Positions 6,237 to 13,761 of a stretch of DNA of 16,444 bases are shown here, in pieces. Both the position numbers and the translations under genes were made by a program. Source of the DNA: UBA2589 sp038120095 (GTDB taxonomy: Bacteria > Gemmatimonadota > Gemmatimonadetes > Longimicrobiales > Gaopeijiaceae); assembly GCA_038120095.1 (NCBI GenBank), contig JAYOKZ010000055.1:1-16444 (forward strand), in the 5' to 3' direction. Position 1 is the first letter of the stretch. Every line of letters begins with the position of its first letter. The notes beneath the pieces are model-generated. The model was given only the letters and a program-made list of their open reading frames with translations. It was not told where the DNA came from and did not search any database.

Positions 6237-9035
6237 TCACGGGCCTCCCGGGCCGAGGCGCTCGAGCAGAGCTCGCAGTTCCGCCAGCGCGATCCCGAAT
6301 CCCGCCCAATCACCGGCCCGAGCCCGCTCCTCCGCGCGCCCGAGGACCGCGAGTGCCGCAGTCGGCCAAGGGCCCGGGGAGGACAGGTCCGGCGGTCGGC
6401 CGCTGTCCGGGACGACCGCCTCGGGCGACGGCGTCGGCGTAACTCCGGACAGCTCCGCGATTGCGTCCTCCAGGGACTCCGCCATCACGACACGAACCCC
6501 GTCACTGACAATGAAGCGCGCGAGGTCCGGGATGGCATCCTCCTCGGCGGCGAGAAAAACCGGCTCCATGTAGACAAGGCGGCTGCCCACCGGCACGAGG
6601 TGCAGATGCCCAGTCCACACCTCGCTTCCGCCCGTTCGCCAGAGAGAGAACTGCTGGGAAATCACGGGGTCCTGCTCAAGGCGTGCCTCGATCAACCGAG
6701 GTCCCAACACTTCCTCATCGACCGGCACGTCCATCAGGATGCTCTCGGGAACACCGAGATCATCAGTCCGACCAACCAGCATGGCAGTCAGGTTTTCCCG
6801 GCCGGCAGGGACGAACACGTTCGTCAACTGGAAGCGGGGAGTTTCTTCATCCGGTAGCCGGTAGATACCGTACTCGGGCACGTACGGGATCGGGTTGGAC
6901 GAATTCGAGAGCTCCTCAGCCTCCACCCATACGTCCTGCTGACCGTGGAATTCCGCCGCCGTCTCCTGGTGATACTGCAGAAGCACGCTGCTCTGAAGCT
7001 CGAGGAGTGAGCGCGGGTACCGGAGGTGACTTCGCAGTTCCGCGGGCATCTCGTCCATAGTGAGGAACAGGCCCGGGTAGGCTCGATCGAGGGCGTCCGC
7101 GATTGGGTCGTCGATGGGCACGCGATAGAAGCGCATCTCTCCGGTCACGGCATCGACGGTGACCTTGGTGCTGTTGCGGACATAGCGGACGAGTTGTCGC
7201 ACCGTGCCGAAGGGGTACACACGGGACAACGGGAAGGCGAGCGTGCCCGTAAAGCCCTCCAGGACCCAGACGACCCGCCCGTCAGTCACTACAGGATAGG
7301 GTGCTTCGGGAAAACGCAGGAACGGCGCCACAGCCAGGACACGGTCGGTCACTCGACGCCGGTGCACCAGCCGACTCTCCTCCGTGAGTTCCGAGGAGAA
7401 CAACAGGTTCGCCGCCCGGAAGCGCCACGCGAGGAGCAACGTCCGAAGCGTGGACGACACCTGTATTCCCTCCGGAAAATCGATCCCCGCGACTCCCGGA
7501 CCACCACCTGGCCCCGGGAACTGATCCGGCCCGGGCGTGATGACCACGTAGTCGCGCCTGCGGTCGGGCCGGGTTCCAAAGAAGACGCCGGGCCTGTCCA
7601 AATTGAGGGGCAGACTCCCCGCAGACGACACGAGTGCCTCAGGCGGAAGCCCGCGTACGAGCATCTCGGGGCGCCCCTCCGCGGTGCGGCTGTTCGCTAC
7701 ACTCGCGACGATGCCGACTCCCGCCACATAGCGTTCACGGAGATGCAGATTCTGCCAGTTGGGATCGGGGATCCCCGTGGGGTCGACCTGCCTGACGGCG
7801 ATCGTGACCGGCGTGGGGCCCTGTTCGCCCGGATACCGGTCTACCTCGACCCGGTCGAAGTCGTAGTACTGGAACCGCGCCTCTACTTCTCGATACGTGG
7901 TGAGAAGCGGGGCGGCAACGCCGGAGCCCCAGACCGGCAGACCGGAGAACTGTCGGGCGGCCTCTGTCCAGTCGACGGGCTCATCGGCCTCGATGGCGAG
8001 CTGCCGGCGTTCCAGAGAAGATTCACCGAGGCCGTACGCCAGACGGGTGAAATCGAGATTGTGCTCAATGAAGGGCGTCTCCCGTTCCAGCTCATTCGGC
8101 TCCACGCGAAAACTCTGAATCACCGCAGGGTACGCGTTCCCGATCAGCACCATGCCACCGACCACGGTGATGAGGGATCCCACCACGGCACCCGCGCGGT
8201 TGCGCCAGGCGCCCCAGAGTGTCGCGAATCCTGCCGTCAGCGTGATGATCGTGAGCGTTTGAAGTGCCGGGAGTCGTGCCTCTGCGTCCGCAAACCCGAA
8301 GATCCCCTGAACCGCGGAATTTCCGGCAATGAGGAGCCCGAACCGGCTGAGATGCATCCGGGCCGCGAGGAGGAGAAGAAAGGCAGCCAGCAGGCTCCCG
8401 AGATGCCTGCGGGCGAGTTCATGTACGTCGAGTCGGCCGTTTCGCCAGGTCAGGGCACCGGTCGACGCATACCCCGCGACGGACAGTGTGAAAATCAGGA
8501 AGCCCGAGATCAGCAGATAGCTGATGGCCGCGTCGAGGACGGGCAGCCAGAAGACGTAGAAACCGACGTCCCGGCCCAGAACGGGGTCCGAGACCTCCCA
8601 TGGACTGGACGAGAACGCCAGCAGGGCCTGCCGCCCCAAGCCCGCGGGCAGAGATGCGCCGAACCAGAGTCCGAGTAGCCCGGCCCCCGCGAGCATGGCC
8701 CAAACCACGTAGCGCTGTGGCAGTTGCTCGGAGATCTCGAGATTTCCGAAGCGTCGGCGGATCTGGATGCCACCGAGGGTCGTCGACGCGATCTTCAGGT
8801 TGTAGAAAACCAGAATCGCGACCGCCCCGCCTCCAAGCAGGCGCAGCCCACCTTCCCAGATCACGCGCCGCCAGAACACCGGCAGATATCCGGCCTGGGC
8901 CTGCCAGAGAACCTCGACGTACAGTGATGTCAACGCGCGGCCACCGACCGCAACAAGTCCTACGGCGAGAAGCGTGCCGAGGAAGAAACGTCCGCCGCGG
9001 AGGGCGTTGAGGAGTTCCTGGCGAGGAGAGTTCAT
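6237..9035 (-). CDS. UPF0182 family large membrane protein, function unknown
   Basis: A 932-residue membrane protein of the UPF0182 (COG1615) family, whose function is not known. The N-terminal third has about seven hydrophobic segments, near residues 16-35, 63-80, 109-129, 157-188, 213-236, 258-277 and 283-304. A large soluble region then probably faces outside the cytoplasm. Family signatures include VEPNELERETPFIEHNL (311-327) with RLAYGL following, APFLRFPEAPYPVVTDGRVVW (570-590), and YVRNSTKVTVDA (618-629). The C-terminal 70 residues hold a proline-rich linker (865-891) and a helical tail (ALAVLGRAEERARAGDWAGF), a layout also seen in other members. I chose the ATG at 9033-9035, preceded by AAGGA, since it avoids overlap with the preceding gene. 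ATGs at 9101 and 9119 are in frame but would overlap the mutase gene. It lies 46 bases after the mutase and before sucC; neither neighbour explains its role. Confidence 0.9.
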   Translation of the reverse strand: MNSPRQELLNALRGGRFFLGTLLAVGLVAVGGRALTSLYVEVLWQAQAGYLPVFWRRVIWEGGLRLLGGGAVAILVFYNLKIASTTLGGIQIRRRFGNLEISEQLPQRYVVWAMLAGAGLLGLWFGASLPAGLGRQALLAFSSSPWEVSDPVLGRDVGFYVFWLPVLDAAISYLLISGFLIFTLSVAGYASTGALTWRNGRLDVHELARRHLGSLLAAFLLLLAARMHLSRFGLLIAGNSAVQGIFGFADAEARLPALQTLTIITLTAGFATLWGAWRNRAGAVVGSLITVVGGMVLIGNAYPAVIQSFRVEPNELERETPFIEHNLDFTRLAYGLGESSLERRQLAIEADEPVDWTEAARQFSGLPVWGSGVAAPLLTTYREVEARFQYYDFDRVEVDRYPGEQGPTPVTIAVRQVDPTGIPDPNWQNLHLRERYVAGVGIVASVANSRTAEGRPEMLVRGLPPEALVSSAGSLPLNLDRPGVFFGTRPDRRRDYVVITPGPDQFPGPGGGPGVAGIDFPEGIQVSSTLRTLLLAWRFRAANLLFSSELTEESRLVHRRRVTDRVLAVAPFLRFPEAPYPVVTDGRVVWVLEGFTGTLAFPLSRVYPFGTVRQLVRYVRNSTKVTVDAVTGEMRFYRVPIDDPIADALDRAYPGLFLTMDEMPAELRSHLRYPRSLLELQSSVLLQYHQETAAEFHGQQDVWVEAEELSNSSNPIPYVPEYGIYRLPDEETPRFQLTNVFVPAGRENLTAMLVGRTDDLGVPESILMDVPVDEEVLGPRLIEARLEQDPVISQQFSLWRTGGSEVWTGHLHLVPVGSRLVYMEPVFLAAEEDAIPDLARFIVSDGVRVVMAESLEDAIAELSGVTPTPSPEAVVPDSGRPPDLSSPGPWPTAALAVLGRAEERARAGDWAGFGIALAELRALLERLGPGGP

Positions 9036-9081
9036 GGTTCCTTCGACCCCCCGAGTTCCGGGGCGTTCCTGCGGTACGTCG

Positions 9082-10443
9082 TCAGGGGAGCGAGACTCCA
9101 TGACCCCGCAGCCATGCATCTACCTCGGCGCGAATCTCTTCGAGCCGCTCCTCGGTCCGGGCCTCAAAGCGAGCGACGATCACCGGTTGCGTGTTTGAAG
9201 TCCGCAGGAGTGCCCAGCCGTCTCCGAACAGCACACGAACTCCGTCGACGTCGATGACGTCGTACAGCGACCGGAAGTGCGCCACGGCCCGTTCCACGAT
9301 GTCCCATTTCTGCTCTTCCGTCACGTCGATGCGGATCTCTGCCGTCGATACGTAGACCGGGAAGTCGGAGACCCGATCGGCGAGTGAGCGATGGGAACGG
9401 CTCAAAATCCAGATGAGGCGGCACGCGTCGTACAGCGCGTCGTCGAAGCCGAAATAGTCATCGGCGACCATGATGTGACCAGAAAGCTCGCCCGCCAGCA
9501 GTGCGCCGGTCTCCTTCATCTTCACCTTCTGGAGGGAATGGCCGGTCTTCCACATGATCGGCTCACCGCCTGCGGCGTCGAAGACTTCGGGTAGCGCCTG
9601 ACTGCATTTCACGTCGAAGACGAGCTTCTGGCCCGGGCCCTTGCGGTCGAGAAGGTCGAGACCGAAGAGGAGCAGCAGGATGTCTCCCCGAACAATGTCG
9701 CCGTTGGCGTCGACCGCACCCACTCGATCGGCATCTCCGTCGAAGGCGACGCCGAGGTCATGCGGCTCGGTCCGGACCGCGGCGATCAGGTCCTCCAGGT
9801 TTTCGTCGACCGTCGGGTCCGGATGGTGGTTCGGGAAGGTCCCGTCCGATTCACAGAACAGGGGCGTGATCTCGACGCCCATCGCACGGAACAGCTTCTC
9901 CGCGACCAGGGCGCCGCTTCCGTTGCCACAATCCACGGCAACCTTCATCGGGCGTTCGAGCGTGAACCGGCCGGCGATGTCCTCCACGTAGGCATCCAGC
10001 ACCTCGATACGCTCGACGGCTCCCTCACCNNNNNNNNNNGACGTAATCCGTGCCAGGAGCCCCTGAATGGCCTCTCCATACAGCGCTGCGCGCCCGCACG
10101 TCATCTTGATGCCATTCCACTCCGGCGGGTTGTGAGAGCCGGTGATCTGCACGGCCGCGTCGGTCTCGTAGACGCATTCGGACCAGTACAGGATAGGCGT
10201 GGGAACCGTCCCGACGTCGAGGACGTCCGCACCCGCAGAGGTGATTCCACGAATGAGGCCCGCCGCCAGACTCGGTGAGGATTCCCGGTTGTCGTGGCCG
10301 ACCGCGATGCGGGGGCACTCGAGCCCGGTCTCCGCCCGCACGTGCGACGCAAACGCACGCCCCACGGCCTCGGTTACGCCGGGGTCGAGGTCTTCACCGA
10401 CGATGCCGCGGATGTCATACTGCCGAAAGATGTGCGCCTTCAT
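9082..10443 (-). CDS. Phosphomannomutase/phosphoglucomutase (contains scaffold gap)
   Basis: An alpha-D-phosphohexomutase, which interconverts the 1- and 6-phosphates of mannose or glucose and feeds nucleotide-sugar synthesis for exopolysaccharide, lipopolysaccharide or glycogen. The protein, about 453 residues, starts KAHIFRQYDIRGIVGEDLD and has all four active-site motifs: TGSHNPPEWNGIK (101-113) with phosphoserine Ser103, metal-binding DGDADR (235-240), sugar-binding GELSGH (318-323) and phosphate-binding RTSNTQP (414-420). The GELSGH form and overall length fit the AlgC/ManB type with dual specificity; the substrate is inferred. Ten N bases fall between the ARIT and GEGAVERIEVL segments, so a few residues are unknown and the true length is uncertain, though the frame continues. 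The gene lies 98 bases after nuoN, with GGTGA just before its ATG; no clear promoter is seen in that spacer. Confidence 0.94.
   Translation of the reverse strand: MKAHIFRQYDIRGIVGEDLDPGVTEAVGRAFASHVRAETGLECPRIAVGHDNRESSPSLAAGLIRGITSAGADVLDVGTVPTPILYWSECVYETDAAVQITGSHNPPEWNGIKMTCGRAALYGEAIQGLLARITXXXXGEGAVERIEVLDAYVEDIAGRFTLERPMKVAVDCGNGSGALVAEKLFRAMGVEITPLFCESDGTFPNHHPDPTVDENLEDLIAAVRTEPHDLGVAFDGDADRVGAVDANGDIVRGDILLLLFGLDLLDRKGPGQKLVFDVKCSQALPEVFDAAGGEPIMWKTGHSLQKVKMKETGALLAGELSGHIMVADDYFGFDDALYDACRLIWILSRSHRSLADRVSDFPVYVSTAEIRIDVTEEQKWDIVERAVAHFRSLYDVIDVDGVRVLFGDGWALLRTSNTQPVIVARFEARTEERLEEIRAEVDAWLRGHGVSLP
10030..10039. other. Scaffold gap (10 N)
   Basis: Ten undetermined bases lie inside the phosphohexomutase gene, between domain I and domain II. 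Both flanks translate in one frame as the same family, so the join looks correct. A run of exactly ten may be a placeholder and not a measured distance. In related proteins about seven residues separate the equivalents of ARI and GEG, against five here, so a few codons may be missing. Confidence 0.97.
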
Positions 10444-10541
10444 GGGTCACCGTGGGATCTGTTGAGGTGATGCCGCAGCAGGACCCTGTAACCACGCCGG
10501 TGGGGGAATGGTTCGGTCACGCCACGGACGGGCCTTGGTCT

Positions 10542-12077
10542 TTACTCCCCGAGGCCGGGCATCGCTCCGGTCAGGGAGGCGAGGCCCTCCACGCTTTCCC
10601 GAGCAAAGTCGAGCGCGGCTCCCGGGAAGAAGCCCATATAGACTACGATGGCGACGGACGCGACGAGCGCGATCCGCATCGGGACCGGAGCAACCACCAG
10701 GAGGTGCTGGTCTTCGGCGAGCTGGCGCTTCATCCACATGAACCACGCCACCCGCAGGTAGTACCAGTAGGACGCAATCGTCGTCAGGACGAGGACGACC
10801 ATGAGATACCAGAGCTGAGCGTCGGCCGCAGCCTGAAGCAGATAGATCTTGCCCATGAAGCCGCCGGTGCCGGGAAAACCGGCCAGCGACAGGAGGAAGA
10901 CCGTGAGCAGGACGCCCATCATCGGCTGAGCCCAGCCAAAACCGGCGTAGTCCTCGATTTGAAGACGCTCTTCTGCCTGATGCGCTACGCTGATGACGAT
11001 CGCGAACGCGCCGATGTTCATCACCGTGTAGATCAGCAGATAGAAGAGCAGCCCGGCCGCGGCCGCCTCGTTGGAGGCCGTGATCGCGACCAGGAGATAG
11101 CCTCCGTGCGCCACGCTCGAATACGCCAGCATGCGCTTCACGTTCGACTGCACGAGCGCCATCAGATTCGCGGCGACCATCGTGATGGCTGCGAGCCACC
11201 ACATGATCGGGAACCACGTGTCGTACACTCCGTCGAAGCCGACCATGAAGACGCGCAGGAACGCAACGAAGGCCGCGGCCTTCACCGCAGCCGACATGAA
11301 GGCCGTAACGGGCGCCGGGGCACCCTCGTAGACGTCCGGCGTCCACATGTGGAACGGGACGGCTGACACCTTGAAGCCGAAGCCGATGATGAGGAAGGCG
11401 ATGCCCACCGTGAGAAGCGTGCTGGACGCTGCCCCGGCCGAAACCGTCTGGCCGACTTCGAATACGTTCGTGCTCCCCGTCGCGCCATACACGAGAGCGA
11501 TCCCGTAAAGGAAGAACCCGGTCGCGAAGGCGCCGAGCAGGAAGTACTTGAGACCCGCTTCGGCAGACCTGCGCTCACGCCGGTTGAACGCCGTGAGGGC
11601 ATATACCGCGATCGACATGACCTCGAGACCCAGGAAGATGACGATCAGATCGCGCGCTCCCGCCATGAACATCATGCCGGCCGTGGAGAGCAGGATGAGG
11701 CCGTAGAATTCGCCGGCCTGGAGGCGCTGCCGGTATACGTACGCGAAGGAGATCATGATCGCGAGCGCCGCAGCGAGCAGGAACACCCAGTTTGCAAAGA
11801 GCCGGAAGCCGTCGAGCGCAACCATGGAGGAGCGTCCCACTTCCGAAAAGCCGTACAGCCACCCGTTGGCCATCGCAGCGAGCAGGACGCCCGCGAGGGC
11901 GAGCCAGCCGAGGTCCGCTCCGCCGCCGAAGCTGGGATTACCCGTTGAGGCAGTTTCCGGATCCCGGTGCTTTCCGGAGACCCCCGCCACGAGGACGATC
12001 ATGCCCCAGACACACAGGATCATCTCCGGCATCAAAGCCCAGAAGTAATGGAGCTGACGGCTGAAATCGAGTTCCAT
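10542..12077 (-). CDS. nuoN: NADH-quinone oxidoreductase subunit N
   Basis: NuoN is one of the three antiporter-like proton-pumping subunits in the membrane arm of complex I. The 511-residue protein is hydrophobic throughout, with about 14 membrane segments. Key charged residues of the proton path are visible: Glu152 in FLGLEVMSIAVYAL, Lys177 in EAGLKYFLLGA, Lys236 in FGFKVSAVPFHMWTPDVYEG, and Lys266 in MSAAVKAAAF. The PFHMWTPDVYEGAPAPV motif is diagnostic for NuoN. A short polar loop (about 33-56) lies between the first two membrane segments. It starts 11 bases after the nuoM stop and is the last nuo gene of the run, ending in TAA before a 98-base spacer with no clear terminator. Confidence 0.98.
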   Translation of the reverse strand: MELDFSRQLHYFWALMPEMILCVWGMIVLVAGVSGKHRDPETASTGNPSFGGGADLGWLALAGVLLAAMANGWLYGFSEVGRSSMVALDGFRLFANWVFLLAAALAIMISFAYVYRQRLQAGEFYGLILLSTAGMMFMAGARDLIVIFLGLEVMSIAVYALTAFNRRERRSAEAGLKYFLLGAFATGFFLYGIALVYGATGSTNVFEVGQTVSAGAASSTLLTVGIAFLIIGFGFKVSAVPFHMWTPDVYEGAPAPVTAFMSAAVKAAAFVAFLRVFMVGFDGVYDTWFPIMWWLAAITMVAANLMALVQSNVKRMLAYSSVAHGGYLLVAITASNEAAAAGLLFYLLIYTVMNIGAFAIVISVAHQAEERLQIEDYAGFGWAQPMMGVLLTVFLLSLAGFPGTGGFMGKIYLLQAAADAQLWYLMVVLVLTTIASYWYYLRVAWFMWMKRQLAEDQHLLVVAPVPMRIALVASVAIVVYMGFFPGAALDFARESVEGLASLTGAMPGLGE

Positions 12078-12088
12078 GATCGTTTCGC

Positions 12089-13747
12089 CTATTCGTCGCC
12101 GTCGGCGATCGCCGGGGCGCTGCCGTCGTTCATGTCCGTAGCCGTTTCGAGGTCCTCGCCCGATGTCGCTTCCGCGACGCCTACCGAGACATCACCCTGC
12201 CGAGGCGGCGAGATACCGTCCAGAGCCGCTGCTCGGGCACCGGCGTCCTCGAGCCGCTCGATGACCGCCCGGACACTCGGCTCCATGCGCTCGAGGACGG
12301 GGGTCGGGTTCCACCCGATCACGATCATCAGGGCGCACAGAGGCGCCAGAATCGCCATTTCGCGGCCGCTGAGATCGTCGATCTCACGGTTCTCGTCGGT
12401 CTCCAGCTTGTTGAAGAAGACCGTCTGCACCATCGGTAGCATGTAGTACGCCGCGAAGATCACCCCGAGTGTGGCCAGGAAGGCGAGCGTGGGGTGCGAC
12501 TCGAACGCACCCATGAGGGCGAGGAACTCGCCGACGAAGCCACTCGTGCCGGGCAGTCCGATCGACGCGAGGGCCGTGATGATGAAGGCAGTGGCGAACC
12601 ATGGCGCCACTCTCGCGATTCCCCCGAAGTCGGCGATCGCACGGGTGTGACGTCGCTCATACAGCATGCCGAGCAGAAGGAAGAGCGCTCCGGTGCTGAT
12701 CCCGTGCGAGATCATCACGACGAGTCCGCCCTGGAGTCCGTTCACGTTCAGAGCGAAGACGCCGAGCACGACGAAGCCCATGTGAGCCACGGACGTGTAC
12801 GCAACCAGCTTCTTCGCGTCCGGTTGAACGGCCGCTACCCACGCCGTATACAGGATCCCGATCACCGCGAGCACGAGCATCGTCGTGACGACCGTGGGAT
12901 GCTGAGAAGCGAGGGGGAAGAACGGCAGGAGGAATCGCAGGAAGCCATACGTTCCCATCTTCAGCAGCACGGCCGCCAGAATCACCGAGCCTGGGGTGGG
13001 TGCTTCCACGTGGGCGTCCGGCAGCCACGTGTGCAGCGGGAAGATCGGGACCTTCACGCTGAACGCGAGGGCGAAGGCGATGAAGAGCCAGATCTGCTCG
13101 GTACCCGTCAGCGGAACGAGCAGGAAGTCCTCATAGGCGAAGGTCGGCATCCCCATGAAGGTCTTGGCCTTCCAGAACAGGAAGAGAATGCCGACCAGCA
13201 TGAGGAGGGATCCGAACGCCGTGTAGAGGAAGAACTTGATCGCGGCGTAGATGCGACGCTCGCCACCCCAGATTCCGACGATGAAATACATCGGAACGAG
13301 GGTGAGCTCGAAGAAGACGTAGAAGAGGAAGACGTCCGTCGCGACGAACACGCCGACGACCGCTGCCTCGAGGAGGAGCATCAGTGCGTAGAACGCGCGC
13401 TCCTTCGTCTTGATGTAGTTGAACGACCCGAGGATCGCGATCGACGTCGAGAACGTCGTCAGAAGCACCATGAAGAGGCTGATGCCATCGATCCCGAGCG
13501 AATAGTTCACACCCCACGACGAAATCCATGGGGTCGTCGTCTCCATCTGCATCGCGCCCGACACAGGGTCGAAGGCCCACCAGAGCCCGAGGCTGAGCGC
13601 GAAGACGAACATCGACCACCAGAAAGCGATGGTCTTCGCGCGTTCCTCCTCGGCCCAGAGCACCAGGCCGATACCGAGGACCGGAAGCCAGATGAGCGCG
13701 TGCAGCGCCCACTGGGCGTATCCGATCGAATCGAGCAGTGCGGTCAT
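12089..13747 (-). CDS. nuoM: NADH-quinone oxidoreductase subunit M
   Basis: NuoM is the middle antiporter-like proton pump of complex I. The 552-residue protein has the expected membrane segments and the charged core: Glu147 in FFELTLVPMYFIVG, Lys232 in VKVPIFPLHTWLPDAHVEAP, and Lys263 in AVLLKMGTYG. After the last membrane segment (about 464-479) it continues for more than 70 residues. The final 45 or so (from about 508) are disordered-looking and strongly acidic, ending in DMNDGSAPAIADGDE. This tail has no counterpart in the roughly 510-residue E. coli protein. The start ATG is 12 bases after the nuoL stop and has a strong ribosome binding site. The nuoN gene follows after 11 bases. Confidence 0.98.
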   Translation of the reverse strand: MTALLDSIGYAQWALHALIWLPVLGIGLVLWAEEERAKTIAFWWSMFVFALSLGLWWAFDPVSGAMQMETTTPWISSWGVNYSLGIDGISLFMVLLTTFSTSIAILGSFNYIKTKERAFYALMLLLEAAVVGVFVATDVFLFYVFFELTLVPMYFIVGIWGGERRIYAAIKFFLYTAFGSLLMLVGILFLFWKAKTFMGMPTFAYEDFLLVPLTGTEQIWLFIAFALAFSVKVPIFPLHTWLPDAHVEAPTPGSVILAAVLLKMGTYGFLRFLLPFFPLASQHPTVVTTMLVLAVIGILYTAWVAAVQPDAKKLVAYTSVAHMGFVVLGVFALNVNGLQGGLVVMISHGISTGALFLLLGMLYERRHTRAIADFGGIARVAPWFATAFIITALASIGLPGTSGFVGEFLALMGAFESHPTLAFLATLGVIFAAYYMLPMVQTVFFNKLETDENREIDDLSGREMAILAPLCALMIVIGWNPTPVLERMEPSVRAVIERLEDAGARAAALDGISPPRQGDVSVGVAEATSGEDLETATDMNDGSAPAIADGDE

Positions 13748-13755
13748 GATCAGCG

Positions 13756-13761
13756 CCTCCT
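13756..13761 (-). promoter_or_regulatory. Strong ribosome binding site of nuoM
   Basis: AGGAGG on the minus strand overlaps the nuoL stop codon (TAGGAGG) and lies eight bases before the nuoM ATG. It is the best match to the anti-Shine-Dalgarno sequence that I found among the nuo genes here. It fixes the nuoM start and lets ribosomes ending nuoL re-initiate directly. Confidence 0.85.

Noticed and set aside
7026..8678. A 550-codon plus-strand open frame opposite the UPF0182 gene
   Set aside because: It shows no recognisable domain and the same charged, low-diversity composition; the opposite strand encodes a clear family protein.
10444..10541. A promoter or terminator between nuoN and the phosphohexomutase
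   Set aside because: Only a four-pair hairpin (CCAC/GTGG) and no -35/-10 pair with proper spacing were seen; the spacer may still hold a non-canonical site, but the sequence does not support one.
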